From positions 59,985 through 123,984 of the forward strand of contig BMAH01000048.1 in NCBI GenBank assembly GCA_014132615.1: a DNA stretch of 64,000 nt, in the 5' to 3' direction. Source of the DNA: Gammaproteobacteria bacterium. GTDB lineage: Bacteria > Pseudomonadota > Gammaproteobacteria > DSM-16500. A model generated the notes under the pieces. It searched no databases. It saw only the letters and a list, made by a program, of their open reading frames with translations, and was not told the origin of the DNA. Shown here piece after piece: positions 1 through 8,183 of this stretch (within the stretch, counting starts at the first letter, position 1; every line of letters starts with the position of its first letter). A program made the translations under genes and the position numbers.

Positions 1-2185
1 AAATCGTATTAGCAATGCTAGGGATAGAAACTTTTAAATCTGCCGCCCTATCTCTATCAATATCAATTTGAAACTGTTCACTATCCCATTTTAATTTATT
101 ATCTACATGAACAAATTCTGGGATTTTTTTAATAGCATCTATCATTTTAGCCACTGCTTGCTGTAGCTTACGATAATCTGAGGTAGTCATGATAACAATG
201 CCCACATTATCACCCATATCACCACCTGCAAATTCAGCAAGCGGTGGAGGCGGTATGTAAGCATTTACTCTTGCACCAGGAATGGTAGCTCCTTGCTCCA
301 TGACAGTTTGTAAAATTTCTTCCATGGAATGATGGCGCTCGTTTTTAGGTTTTAATTTAATAATTTGATAAGAGTGAGAAGGAGAATAAAGCCCCACTAT
401 ACTTAAATAGGATTCAACCTCTGGGTTACTTTCTAATAAGGATTCAAATTGTTTTACATTTGAATCTGTGTATTGAAAACTGGCGCCGCGTGGCGCTGCT
501 ATCATTGCTTCAATCTGACTCATATCTTCAGTAGGTGCAAGTTCAGTAGGTAGCCATTTATAGACGCCATAACCAATGGCACCGACTATAAGAAGCAAAC
601 CTAACACCCATTTGCGCTTTTGTAATAATAGAGTAAGTAATCGTTGGTAATGAATTTGCAAACTTGCTAACTGCTTTAGCATCCAAGTTTGGTAACGACT
701 GGCTGATTGATTGGGTTTTAATAAACTAGCGCACATCATAGGCGAGAGTGTTAAAGCAACTATACCCGACACAATCACAGCACCCGCCAAGGTGAAAGTA
801 AATTCGCGGAATAAAACGCCTAATAAACCAGGGGTAAAAGCAATGGGAGTGTAAACTGCAGCCAATGTTAATGTCATTGCAATAATGGGAAATACAATTT
901 CACGACTCCCAGCAATTGCAGCAGGCAGCGCAGCTAAACCTTCTTCTATGTGCCTACTAATATTTTCAAGCACAACAATGGCATCATCAACCACTAAACC
1001 GATTGCTAAAACAAAAGCCATTAAAGTAATGGTATTAATAGAAAAACCGAGAAAATAAAGTAAAGCAAAAGTAGTAATGACACAGACTGGTATTGTAATG
1101 ATGGGAATAATCGTAGCACGGAAGCTACATAGAAAAGCAAAAATGACTAGCCAAACAAATAATATCGCCTCAAAAAAGGATTCATATACACTGTGCATGG
1201 AAGAGCGAATATAATCTGCTTGATTAAAATCGATTCTAGCTTGCATGCCCTTAGGTAAAGAACGGGTAACTTCTGTTATTTTTTTCTTAATTGCTTGCTC
1301 TACTTCCAATGGATTTGCAGTTGATTGCGCAATAATGCCTAATCCTACTGCGGATTTTCCATTGACTCTAAAATCCGAATCTACATTTTCTTCTTCCCAT
1401 TTAGCTTCGCCAATATCTCTTAATCTAACGATTTCTTGCTGACTGCCGTGTATGATTAAATTATTAAATTGTTCAGCCGTTTTTAAAGTGGTATCTGTTA
1501 CCACACTATAAAATCTATCCTTACTACGAATTCTACCGCTGGGAATAGACGCATTCTGATCACGCAATAAGCCTACTACTTCATCAACCGTCACTTTTGC
1601 ACCAGCCATTTTAGCTGGATCTAACGATACTCGCATCGCAGTAATACGTTTACCTAATACTTGTACTTGTCCTACCCCATCTACTGTTTCAAACGCAGGC
1701 ACAACGTATTTATCCACGTAATCACTTAACTCTCTTGCATTATAACTAGGATGGTAGAAGGTTAAATATAAAATGGGCATGCCTTCCGTGTTACTCTTTG
1801 CAACAATTGGATTTTCAACATCCCTAGGCAATAAGCCACGTGCTGTTTCAATACTGCCACGCACATCTTCTACTGCTGCATTCATGTTAGTGCCAAGCTT
1901 AAAGGTAATCATAATTTGACTACTGTCTTGGCGGCTGCGTGAAGTTAATGTTTCAATACCATTAATACCTGATATAGAACCCTCTAATACTTTAGTGACA
2001 TCTTTTTCAACTAATTTAGCATTCGCACCAGGATAAATCGTTTGAATAGTGACAACAGGTAGATTGACATTAGGAATCCAACGTATGGGTAGATTCATAA
2101 AGCCAATTAAACCAACGATTGTCATCACCAAACAAATAACAATAGTAAACGCGGGTCTTTTTATGCAAAAAGTAGGTAAATTCAC
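1..2185 (-). CDS. RND efflux pump inner-membrane permease, HAE1/AcrB-like (3' end outside window)
   Basis: Proton-driven trimeric permease that, with a periplasmic adaptor, exports hydrophobic compounds across the envelope. About 728 codons are visible; the C-terminal third lies beyond the left edge. Seen: an N-terminal membrane helix, the long periplasmic porter region, then the transmembrane block with the motif GLVVDDAIVVLENI, whose paired aspartates carry protons in this family. I place the start at a GTG at 2185 overlapping the adaptor's stop by 4 bases (GTGA), so translation is probably coupled. No ATG lies near. The family is clear; the substrate is not. An MdtB/MexF-like pump is possible. 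Confidence 0.9.
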   Translation of the reverse strand, partial: MNLPTFCIKRPAFTIVICLVMTIVGLIGFMNLPIRWIPNVNLPVVTIQTIYPGANAKLVEKDVTKVLEGSISGINGIETLTSRSRQDSSQIMITFKLGTNMNAAVEDVRGSIETARGLLPRDVENPIVAKSNTEGMPILYLTFYHPSYNARELSDYVDKYVVPAFETVDGVGQVQVLGKRITAMRVSLDPAKMAGAKVTVDEVVGLLRDQNASIPSGRIRSKDRFYSVVTDTTLKTAEQFNNLIIHGSQQEIVRLRDIGEAKWEEENVDSDFRVNGKSAVGLGIIAQSTANPLEVEQAIKKKITEVTRSLPKGMQARIDFNQADYIRSSMHSVYESFFEAILFVWLVIFAFLCSFRATIIPIITIPVCVITTFALLYFLGFSINTITLMAFVLAIGLVVDDAIVVLENISRHIEEGLAALPAAIAGSREIVFPIIAMTLTLAAVYTPIAFTPGLLGVLFREFTFTLAGAVIVSGIVALTLSPMMCASLLKPNQSASRYQTWMLKQLASLQIHYQRLLTLLLQKRKWVLGLLLIVGAIGYGVYKWLPTELAPTEDMSQIEAMIAAPRGASFQYTDSNVKQFESLLESNPEVESYLSIVGLYSPSHSYQIIKLKPKNERHHSMEEILQTVMEQGATIPGARVNAYIPPPPLAEFAGGDMGDNVGIVIMTTSDYRKLQQAVAKMIDAIKKIPEFVHVDNKLKWDSEQFQIDIDRDRAADLKVSIPSIANTI

Positions 2186-3234
2186 GCTAAAGTCTCAGTT
2201 TTAATTTTAACTGGCATACCATTTTTAATTTTTAATTGTCCATCTGTAATTACTTTATCACCTGGCGATAATCCTTCAATCACTTGTACTTTATCTTGCT
2301 CGCGCTTACCGATTATCACCGTCACACTATAAGCTTTTCCATCTACAATTTTATAAACTTGTTCACCGTCTAAAATAGGCACTAAGCTTTTAGCAGGTAT
2401 CATTAATGCTCTTTCTTCATTACCTAATAATTGTGTCGCATTTACAAACATACCTGGTGCTAATAAATTATCTTCATTTGCAATTTCAGCATATAAGGAA
2501 ATAGATCGATTATCAGGATTAATGGTGGGTGAAATAAAAGAAACTTTTCCAGAAAATGCTTTCCCTGGATAAGCTGTACTTGTTACTTTTACTTCTTGAC
2601 CTGCCTTGACTAAAGCAAAATATTTTTCAGGAATAGTGTATTCAATACGCAAATGCTTAGTGTCTGTTAATGTCACTAATGATTGACCTACTGTGACATA
2701 ATCACCTAAATTAATCTTACCTTTACCTACTACACCATCAAAGGGCGCAAGCAATTTCATTTTATTTAGCATCACTTTTCTTTCTTTTGCTAATGCTTTC
2801 TTTTCTTTGAAATCTGCATCTGCTTGATCAATCGCTTGCTGGGCTATTGCACCTTGTTTACCTAAAAATACCTTACGTTTAAGATCATTTTCACTGTATT
2901 TAAGCTGTGCTTTAGCTGATTGATGTTGAGCCTTAAATACAGCATCATCTAATTGTATTAACACATCACCTTGTTTCACCATAGCGCCATCTTTAAAAAA
3001 GATTTCATCTACATGGCCCGCTACTTCGGGGGTAATTTCCACGCTGCGAGCAACCAACGTCCCCACAATATGCGTTTCTAAGGGCAAGTTTGTTTCTTTA
3101 ACAGCACTTGCCTGCACCCACACTGCATTAGGCATATCAGCTGATGAAGAAGTACGCCATTTATTAATACCCCAGATGGAAAATGTGGTAAGAATAATAA
3201 GTGCTAATATCGTTTTTTTCTTCTTCATCATCAT
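2182..3234 (-). CDS. RND efflux periplasmic adaptor (HlyD/AcrA-type membrane fusion protein)
   Basis: Links the RND permease to an outer-membrane channel. 350 residues: an N-terminal membrane anchor at about 8-23 with no lipobox cysteine, so a membrane-anchored rather than lipidated adaptor; a biotinyl-lipoyl-like half (EITPEVAGHVDEI), a helical hairpin at about 100-160, the second lipoyl half (LAPFDGVVGKG), then beta-barrel and membrane-proximal domains. The gene begins with three ATG codons in a row. An AAAGAG ribosome site sits only 2-3 bases before the first, so the second or third may be used. It starts 6 bases after hslO stops and overlaps the permease gene by 4 bases, suggesting one transcript. 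Confidence 0.9.
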   Translation of the reverse strand: MMMKKKKTILALIILTTFSIWGINKWRTSSSADMPNAVWVQASAVKETNLPLETHIVGTLVARSVEITPEVAGHVDEIFFKDGAMVKQGDVLIQLDDAVFKAQHQSAKAQLKYSENDLKRKVFLGKQGAIAQQAIDQADADFKEKKALAKERKVMLNKMKLLAPFDGVVGKGKINLGDYVTVGQSLVTLTDTKHLRIEYTIPEKYFALVKAGQEVKVTSTAYPGKAFSGKVSFISPTINPDNRSISLYAEIANEDNLLAPGMFVNATQLLGNEERALMIPAKSLVPILDGEQVYKIVDGKAYSVTVIIGKREQDKVQVIEGLSPGDKVITDGQLKIKNGMPVKIKTETLA

Positions 3235-3240
3235 ATCTCT

Positions 3241-4140
3241 TTAATGTAAATGAATATCAGTTGGTGGTGGCGTGCCTTTATCTGCAAAAATAGCAGCGAC
3301 ATCGCCTCTGTCAAAAATATACTCCTGGTTACAAAAATCACATGTCACTGTAATAATTTGATGTGTATTTAATTCCGCTTCTGCTTCTTCTTGGCCTAAC
3401 AATCTTATTGCATCTTCACTGCGTGCTCTTGAGCAACTGCAATTAAATCTAACGGGTGAAGCAGTAAAAAGACGAAGTTGCTCACCTTGATATAAACTTA
3501 GTAATAATCCTTCATAATCTAATTGCAACATATCCGCAGTATGTAACTTCGATGTTAATTGATTGACGTATTGCCAATCTTCTTCTGGATTTTCAGAAAA
3601 TTGCGTTTCTTCTTTCTTCACACCCGGTACGATTTGAAGTAGTAATCCAGCTGCTTGTTTATCGTCAACGGCTAACCAAATTTTAGTGGGTAATTGTTCG
3701 GAATCATTAAAATATCCTTCAATTGATTCTGCTAAAGACCGCCCGCGGAATGAGACTATGCCTTGATAACGGTTTTTGCCAGGCCCAGGATCTAACATGA
3801 CGACTAATACGCCCTCTTCCAGCGCATCGATTAATTGATCGTAGGAGAGTTCCCCTTCCCACTTGACTAATCCGCGCATATTGAATTGGTTATCACACTG
3901 TGCGAGCAATAATTTCAATGCACCCTTACCCCTAAATTGTAAAGTTAAGCGGCCTTCAAATTTAATGATGGCACTTAGCAAGCTAGCTATACATAATGCC
4001 TCACCTAATAGTTGGCGTACAGGCGCAGGGTAAGCATGTTGATTAACAATGGTTTGAAAACTTTCTTTTAAATAAACAAATTCGCCTCTAACAGGCCTGT
4101 TTTCAAATATAAACCGGTGTAATAAGTCTTTGCTTGCCAT
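3241..4140 (-). CDS. hslO: Redox-regulated holdase chaperone Hsp33
   Basis: Cytoplasmic chaperone activated when oxidants release zinc from its four C-terminal cysteines. 299 residues, normal for the family. The zinc motif is visible as C234-x-C236 (FNCSCSRARS) and C267-x2-C270 (VTCDFC). The N-terminal region holds the family's LLHRFIFE and LGEAL segments. It is the first gene of the leftward run hslO-adaptor-RND pump. Placing an oxidative-stress chaperone ahead of an efflux pump is unusual but may be only neighbourly. All four redox cysteines are intact, so it should be active. Confidence 0.96.
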   Translation of the reverse strand: MASKDLLHRFIFENRPVRGEFVYLKESFQTIVNQHAYPAPVRQLLGEALCIASLLSAIIKFEGRLTLQFRGKGALKLLLAQCDNQFNMRGLVKWEGELSYDQLIDALEEGVLVVMLDPGPGKNRYQGIVSFRGRSLAESIEGYFNDSEQLPTKIWLAVDDKQAAGLLLQIVPGVKKEETQFSENPEEDWQYVNQLTSKLHTADMLQLDYEGLLLSLYQGEQLRLFTASPVRFNCSCSRARSEDAIRLLGQEEAEAELNTHQIITVTCDFCNQEYIFDRGDVAAIFADKGTPPPTDIHLH

Positions 4141-4249
4141 GATTTATCCATTTTTAGTTAGCTGATTATAAAGTAAAAACGTTGTTTTGTATAATATTTG
4201 GACTGGACTGTGTGAGTAAGCCTTAGTGGAGATATTGTAAAATAAAACT

Positions 4250-4801
4250 ATGCGTAAAAAAACAAACATACCTCAAGAAGAATTGGATAAATTTTATCAA
4301 GCGATTGAAGGGGTTAAGCCTCTTAAACGCGATAAAATTCGTCTTAGTCCTAATTTACCTATGCGTAAAGCAAAGTCTAAGCCCGAATCATATGAGAAAG
4401 AGGTATTTGGTTTAAGCGAAGGAGATAGATTGCCGCCGATTTCAGGCGAGGCTTACATGGAGCATAAACAAGATGGAATTTCTAATAAAATACTTCGCAA
4501 ATTAAGCAAAGGCCAATATAATGTGGAAGCAACGTTGGACCTACATGGCATGTCTGTTGATAAAGCGAGAATTGCGGTAGATACCTTTCTACAACAATGT
4601 TTGCGCGAAGAGATTCGCGTCGCACTCATTATTCATGGCAAAGGACAATATAGCCAGGTGCCAATCTTAAAAAATAAATTAAACCACTGGTTACGTGAAA
4701 TAGAAGCCGTCCTCGCTTTTTGCTCAGCGGCACCCTCTCATGGTAATCGTGGCGCCACTTATGTCTTACTCAAGCGCAAAAAAGAGGAGAAATTTGCTTG
4801 A
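4250..4801 (+). CDS. Smr-domain endonuclease, SmrB/YfcN-like
   Basis: Small MutS-related nuclease. The E. coli homologue SmrB (183 residues) cuts mRNA between collided ribosomes, and this protein has the same length. The first 80 residues are charged and poorly ordered. The Smr domain spans about 92-178 with the two diagnostic motifs DLHG (97-100) and HGKG (129-132). The stretch LRKLSKGQY before the domain matches the SmrA/SmrB layout, so this is not a MutS2 fragment. The stop overlaps the start of the uridine kinase gene by 4 bases, so the two are likely co-translated. SmrA versus SmrB cannot be settled by eye. Confidence 0.88.
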   Translation: MRKKTNIPQEELDKFYQAIEGVKPLKRDKIRLSPNLPMRKAKSKPESYEKEVFGLSEGDRLPPISGEAYMEHKQDGISNKILRKLSKGQYNVEATLDLHGMSVDKARIAVDTFLQQCLREEIRVALIIHGKGQYSQVPILKNKLNHWLREIEAVLAFCSAAPSHGNRGATYVLLKRKKEEKFA

Positions 4802-5442
4802 ATAAAAAAAGTGCTATCATTATCGGAATTTCGGGTGCTTCAGCCTCAGGCAAAAGTTTATTAGCTAATACCATAGTTAATGAGTTAGGTTCTGATCAAG
4901 TTGTCATTATTTCTGAAGATTCTTACTACAAAGATCACAGTAATATTCCTTTTGAAGAAAGAGCAAAAGTGAACTATGATCACCCTGATGCATTTGATCA
5001 TGAATTGCTTTACAACCATCTATTGCAATTACAGCAAGGCAAAAGTATTGAAGTACCGATTTATAATCACTCTATGCACGTACGTGAAAAAGAAACGCGT
5101 TGCGTAGGCGATCATACGATTATCGTATTAGAAGGTATTTTACTTTTTGTAGAAAAGAAGTTACGTGAATTAATGGATATTAGAATTTTTATGGAAACCT
5201 CTTTAGATATTTGTTTAATACGCCGATTAAAGCGCGATATTAAAGAAAGAGGACGTTCGCTAGATTCTGTTCTTAAGCAATATGAAGAAACAGTAAGACC
5301 TATGTATTTGCAATTCATAGACCCCTCCAAACGTTATGCAGATGTTATCGTTCCAAGAGGGGGCGGCAATCGCATTGCTATTGATATGATCAAAGCCAAA
5401 ATGCGTGAACTATTGGGCGTTGTGCAAAACGCTAAAAGTTAA
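4798..5442 (+). CDS. udk: Uridine kinase
   Basis: Phosphorylates uridine and cytidine for pyrimidine salvage. 214 residues, as in E. coli. The Walker A loop GASASGKS is at 13-20, followed by the ISEDSYYKD substrate segment and the [13 protein letters not shown] lid region. The start is a TTG at 4798 inside the overlapping TTGA of the upstream stop, with an AGGAG ribosome site about 9 bases before it; the protein aligns with the family from this point. It ends 4 bases into the convergent gene at 5439. Confidence 0.95.
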   Translation: MNKKSAIIIGISGASASGKSLLANTIVNELGSDQVVIISEDSYYKDHSNIPFEERAKVNYDHPDAFDHELLYNHLLQLQQGKSIEVPIYNHSMHVREKETRCVGDHTIIVLEGILLFVEKKLRELMDIRIFMETSLDICLIRRLKRDIKERGRSLDSVLKQYEETVRPMYLQFIDPSKRYADVIVPRGGGNRIAIDMIKAKMRELLGVVQNAKS

Positions 5443-5885
5443 ACACATACTCTAATTGGCGAATCCATATGCTTAGAGTTAGGTTGATTTACTAACTCTG
5501 GTGAACCAATTATGCTATAAAACACGGCTTTAGAAAATTCTTCTGTTTTAAAGATATTTACTAAAGTCATTGTTTTACTTTCCCCAAATGCATTTTTTAA
5601 TATTTGTTTAGCATTGAAACTGCGACAAGCTAAACCAATCATATCTGGCATACAGGTTGCCCAATTAATTAATAATAATTTTTTTGTTACTTCAAAGAGT
5701 TCGATTTCATCCAACTGCTTATTCCTATCCAAGGGCCACTTAACAATCCCTTTTAAGTCAGTAATTAGATCCAACTCTTTTTGCGCTAGCGGCTTTTGTG
5801 AGGGATAAAAACGAGGCGAATAAGCATGACCTTTAAAATGCTTTTCAAAGTTATCTAATTCATCATAAACATCTGATAAATTCAT
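5439..5885 (-). CDS. Protein of unknown function
   Basis: I do not recognise this 148-residue protein. It has no signal peptide or membrane segment; it is soluble, mixed in charge, with hydrophobic patches ([18 protein letters not shown]) suggesting a folded core. Start choice: an upstream in-frame TTG at 5903 exists, but an AAGGA ribosome site lies just before the ATG at 5885, so I use that ATG. The 3' end overlaps udk by 4 bases on the opposite strand. Base composition resembles its neighbours. A lineage-restricted protein is the most that can be said. Confidence 0.6.
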   Translation of the reverse strand: MNLSDVYDELDNFEKHFKGHAYSPRFYPSQKPLAQKELDLITDLKGIVKWPLDRNKQLDEIELFEVTKKLLLINWATCMPDMIGLACRSFNAKQILKNAFGESKTMTLVNIFKTEEFSKAVFYSIIGSPELVNQPNSKHMDSPIRVCV

Positions 5886-6051
5886 GGCTTCCTTACCAAT
5901 CAATTAGCAAATAATTTAATGGAACGCATATGATGCAAGGGTTAATTTCATTAGTCTAGAAAAAAAATGACATTTTTTAATCTAATTAAATTTATTAATC
6001 AAAAATTAAAATCAACATAAGATAATGTGCTTTTTTTAAACTAATTAATTA

Positions 6052-6060
6052 TGCTAAAAT
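6052..6060 (+). promoter_or_regulatory. Extended -10 promoter candidate for the GNAT gene at 6090
   Basis: TGCTAAAAT gives an extended -10 (TG-n-TAAAAT, five of six matches to TATAAT) about 30 bases before the ATG. Upstream there is only a T-rich tract and no good -35, as expected for an extended -10 promoter. The rest of the 5886-6089 gap is very AT-rich and shows no gene. Confidence 0.45.
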
Positions 6061-6089
6061 AAATTATTAAGGAAAGAGTCTAGTCTATT

Positions 6090-6812
6090 ATGGATAAATG
6101 CGAGGACAATTTCAGCCGCAATGGCTTAATAAAAAATACCAATTATCATTGTAAAATCCTCACTAATCAGTACGCAGAACAAGTGATAGACGTATTTACA
6201 CGCGCATTTTGCCATGATGAACCAATGACAAATTACCTTCATATGGATGAAACCAAATATCGAGAATTTGCGCGTGAAGTAACGAACAAGGCAATAGAAG
6301 ATGAATTAAGCATTGTTGCGCTAGATGAAGACAAAGTCATTGCTCTCGCTTTAGTGGAAGATTTAGCAGACCCAGGCTCTATTCCTGATTTTGATCCAAA
6401 ATTTAATGATATTTTAGCTTTATTGGATACGCTGGGGGGAGATTTTTTTAAAGAGAAAAATTTTCCTTCTAAACATGTAGCTCATCTTTTTATTACTGCC
6501 GTTGATGAAAATTATAGATCAGAAAAATTATCTACTTTAGTCAATTTTTCTGTAATGGATATTGCTGCGCAAAAAGGTTTTGATTTTATGTATTGTGAAT
6601 TTACTAATTTTTTAAATGAAAAAGGTACCGTTCCCCATTTAAAAAATAAAAAGCGCTTAATTGGCTCACAATCGTATTCAAACTTTAGTGTGAATGGCAA
6701 TAAACCATTCGAACACTTAAATAGTGGTGCAAATGCTTATCTTTGGGAAATACGCAGGCAATTATTATTACGTTATAAAAAAAATGGGGTATGGCATAAA
6801 GAAGCTTTATAA
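6090..6812 (+). CDS. GNAT-like acetyltransferase paralogue with a degenerate acetyl-CoA loop
   Basis: 240-residue soluble protein homologous over its length to the C-terminal 231 residues of the decarboxylase fusion at 10154-12277. Shared blocks include VINKAI/VTNKAI, VALD, EDMADP/EDLADP, FALLDEL/LALLDTL and KGYDF/KGFDF. GNAT enzymes move acetyl from acetyl-CoA to an amine. The pyrophosphate-binding loop, NYRGQGLS in the fused copy, reads NYRSEKLS here (141-148), losing both glycines. Acetyl-CoA binding may therefore be weakened, or the protein may have a non-catalytic role. The ribosome site AAGGA is rather far upstream (about 16 bases). The two copies flank the FadL and EAL genes. Confidence 0.72.
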   Translation: MDKCEDNFSRNGLIKNTNYHCKILTNQYAEQVIDVFTRAFCHDEPMTNYLHMDETKYREFAREVTNKAIEDELSIVALDEDKVIALALVEDLADPGSIPDFDPKFNDILALLDTLGGDFFKEKNFPSKHVAHLFITAVDENYRSEKLSTLVNFSVMDIAAQKGFDFMYCEFTNFLNEKGTVPHLKNKKRLIGSQSYSNFSVNGNKPFEHLNSGANAYLWEIRRQLLLRYKKNGVWHKEAL

Positions 6813-6849
6813 TCCCCTGCCCTATTTATTACATCAATATGACAGGGGA
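6813..6849. terminator. Possible bidirectional stem between converging genes
   Basis: Seven-base arms TCCCCTG (6813-6819) and CAGGGGA (6843-6849) fill the 44-base gap between the GNAT gene and the oppositely oriented FadL gene. The loop is long (23 bases) and the T-tract poor, so it is a weak terminator candidate supported mainly by its position. Confidence 0.3.
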
Positions 6850-6856
6850 AAATGGT

Positions 6857-8164
6857 TTAAAGATTCCAAACTAATTGCGCACCGACTAAATCAATCTTTG
6901 TATATACATGCCCTTCTGCTGTCGCTGCCGTAACAGGATTGACGTCATTGATATGTGCCATACGAGTAAATACATGGCCGTATAACAAGTCTAAAGCCAT
7001 TTTCTTATTGAAGTGATAACGTGAGCCAATTTGAAAACCTAATTTCTGTCCATCAGGGAAATTAAGTGCTCTATATTTAGAGATAGTGGGTGTTGGTTCA
7101 TATTTTACTGAACCTCTTAACATCCATTTATCATTTAACACATAGTGGGTACCTACACTAAAATCAAACGTGTTATAAAGATCTTGTGTAGAGACAACCG
7201 TTGTTGTAGTTGCCGTTGTTGGCGAAACAGGCGTGATATAACCTGTTGCTACATACTGTCTTAATACACTCCATTGATCATAAGCAATTGTACCCATCAT
7301 TGCCCAGCGTGGGGTTATATCATGATAAGCACTAAGTGTAGTAACGGGTGGTAAAGGTATGGTTAATTGAAATGAATTTGATTCGAAAGATTGACCGCCA
7401 TCAAAAGCGAAATCACTATAACCATGCAATTTCATCACAATTTTAGTGCGATAATTTAAACCTATACGGGTAGCATCATTTAAGCGGAACAATAACCCTG
7501 CATGTGCGCCGTAATTCCAGCGATTGCCTGTAAAGCGTGAGATAGAATCCCCTTCAGTACCAAATGGAAAAGGCCCTTCCGTGCGCACATGACTTTTACT
7601 TTGCACACTAAAATAATGGAAATCTGGCCCTATACCAAACGACCATTGGTCATTTAACCTAACAGCAACGCTAGGGGCTACATCTAATGTTCTTGTGTAA
7701 ATTCGTGTGAGGTTATAACGCGTAATAGAATTTTCACCGTAATCTTCCATCATGCCCCAAGCTGGCGTGACACTAATCCCCACCGCCCAATCAGGATTAA
7801 AGGGATAAGCGTAATGGAAAGCTGGGATAAAAGCATTAGGATGAGAACTCACAGAACCTGCTGCTGAAAAACCCACACCCGGGACTGGCGGCGGCAATGT
7901 CGATGGTGCAACGGTTGTGCCTGTGAATGTAGTAGACTGGTAAACATCGATGCCAGAAAATACGACTTGTTGAGGTAAATAAACTAAACCTGCTGAATTA
8001 TACCAGTTAGTACTTGCATCTTCGACAACCGCTGCTTCCCCTGCATCACCTAATACGGATGCACTTTGAAACTCCATTTTAAAACCAGATGCATGAGTAT
8101 ACGAGGATAAAACAAGTAAACTGATGCTGCTTAAGCGCAATGCTTTTTTTAGCGCTTTCTTCAT
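6857..8164 (-). CDS. Outer-membrane transport protein, OmpP1/FadL/TodX family
   Basis: Outer-membrane beta-barrel channel for long-chain fatty acids or other hydrophobic compounds. 435 residues from the ATG at 8164. I prefer this to an upstream start at 8224 because GGAGG lies about 10 bases before it and a signal peptide begins there (MKKALKKALRL..., cleavage after THA). The mature end SGFKMEFQSAS matches the FadL N-terminal hatch (SGFxLxEQSAS). Many aromatic beta-strands follow. The last residues are VWNL, lacking the usual terminal aromatic, which may affect barrel assembly. It starts about 20 bases after the EAL gene ends, so it is probably the last gene of a run beginning at the decarboxylase. 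Confidence 0.9.
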   Translation of the reverse strand: MKKALKKALRLSSISLLVLSSYTHASGFKMEFQSASVLGDAGEAAVVEDASTNWYNSAGLVYLPQQVVFSGIDVYQSTTFTGTTVAPSTLPPPVPGVGFSAAGSVSSHPNAFIPAFHYAYPFNPDWAVGISVTPAWGMMEDYGENSITRYNLTRIYTRTLDVAPSVAVRLNDQWSFGIGPDFHYFSVQSKSHVRTEGPFPFGTEGDSISRFTGNRWNYGAHAGLLFRLNDATRIGLNYRTKIVMKLHGYSDFAFDGGQSFESNSFQLTIPLPPVTTLSAYHDITPRWAMMGTIAYDQWSVLRQYVATGYITPVSPTTATTTTVVSTQDLYNTFDFSVGTHYVLNDKWMLRGSVKYEPTPTISKYRALNFPDGQKLGFQIGSRYHFNKKMALDLLYGHVFTRMAHINDVNPVTAATAEGHVYTKIDLVGAQLVWNL

Positions 8165-8183
8165 ACTAACTAGTCCTCCATGA

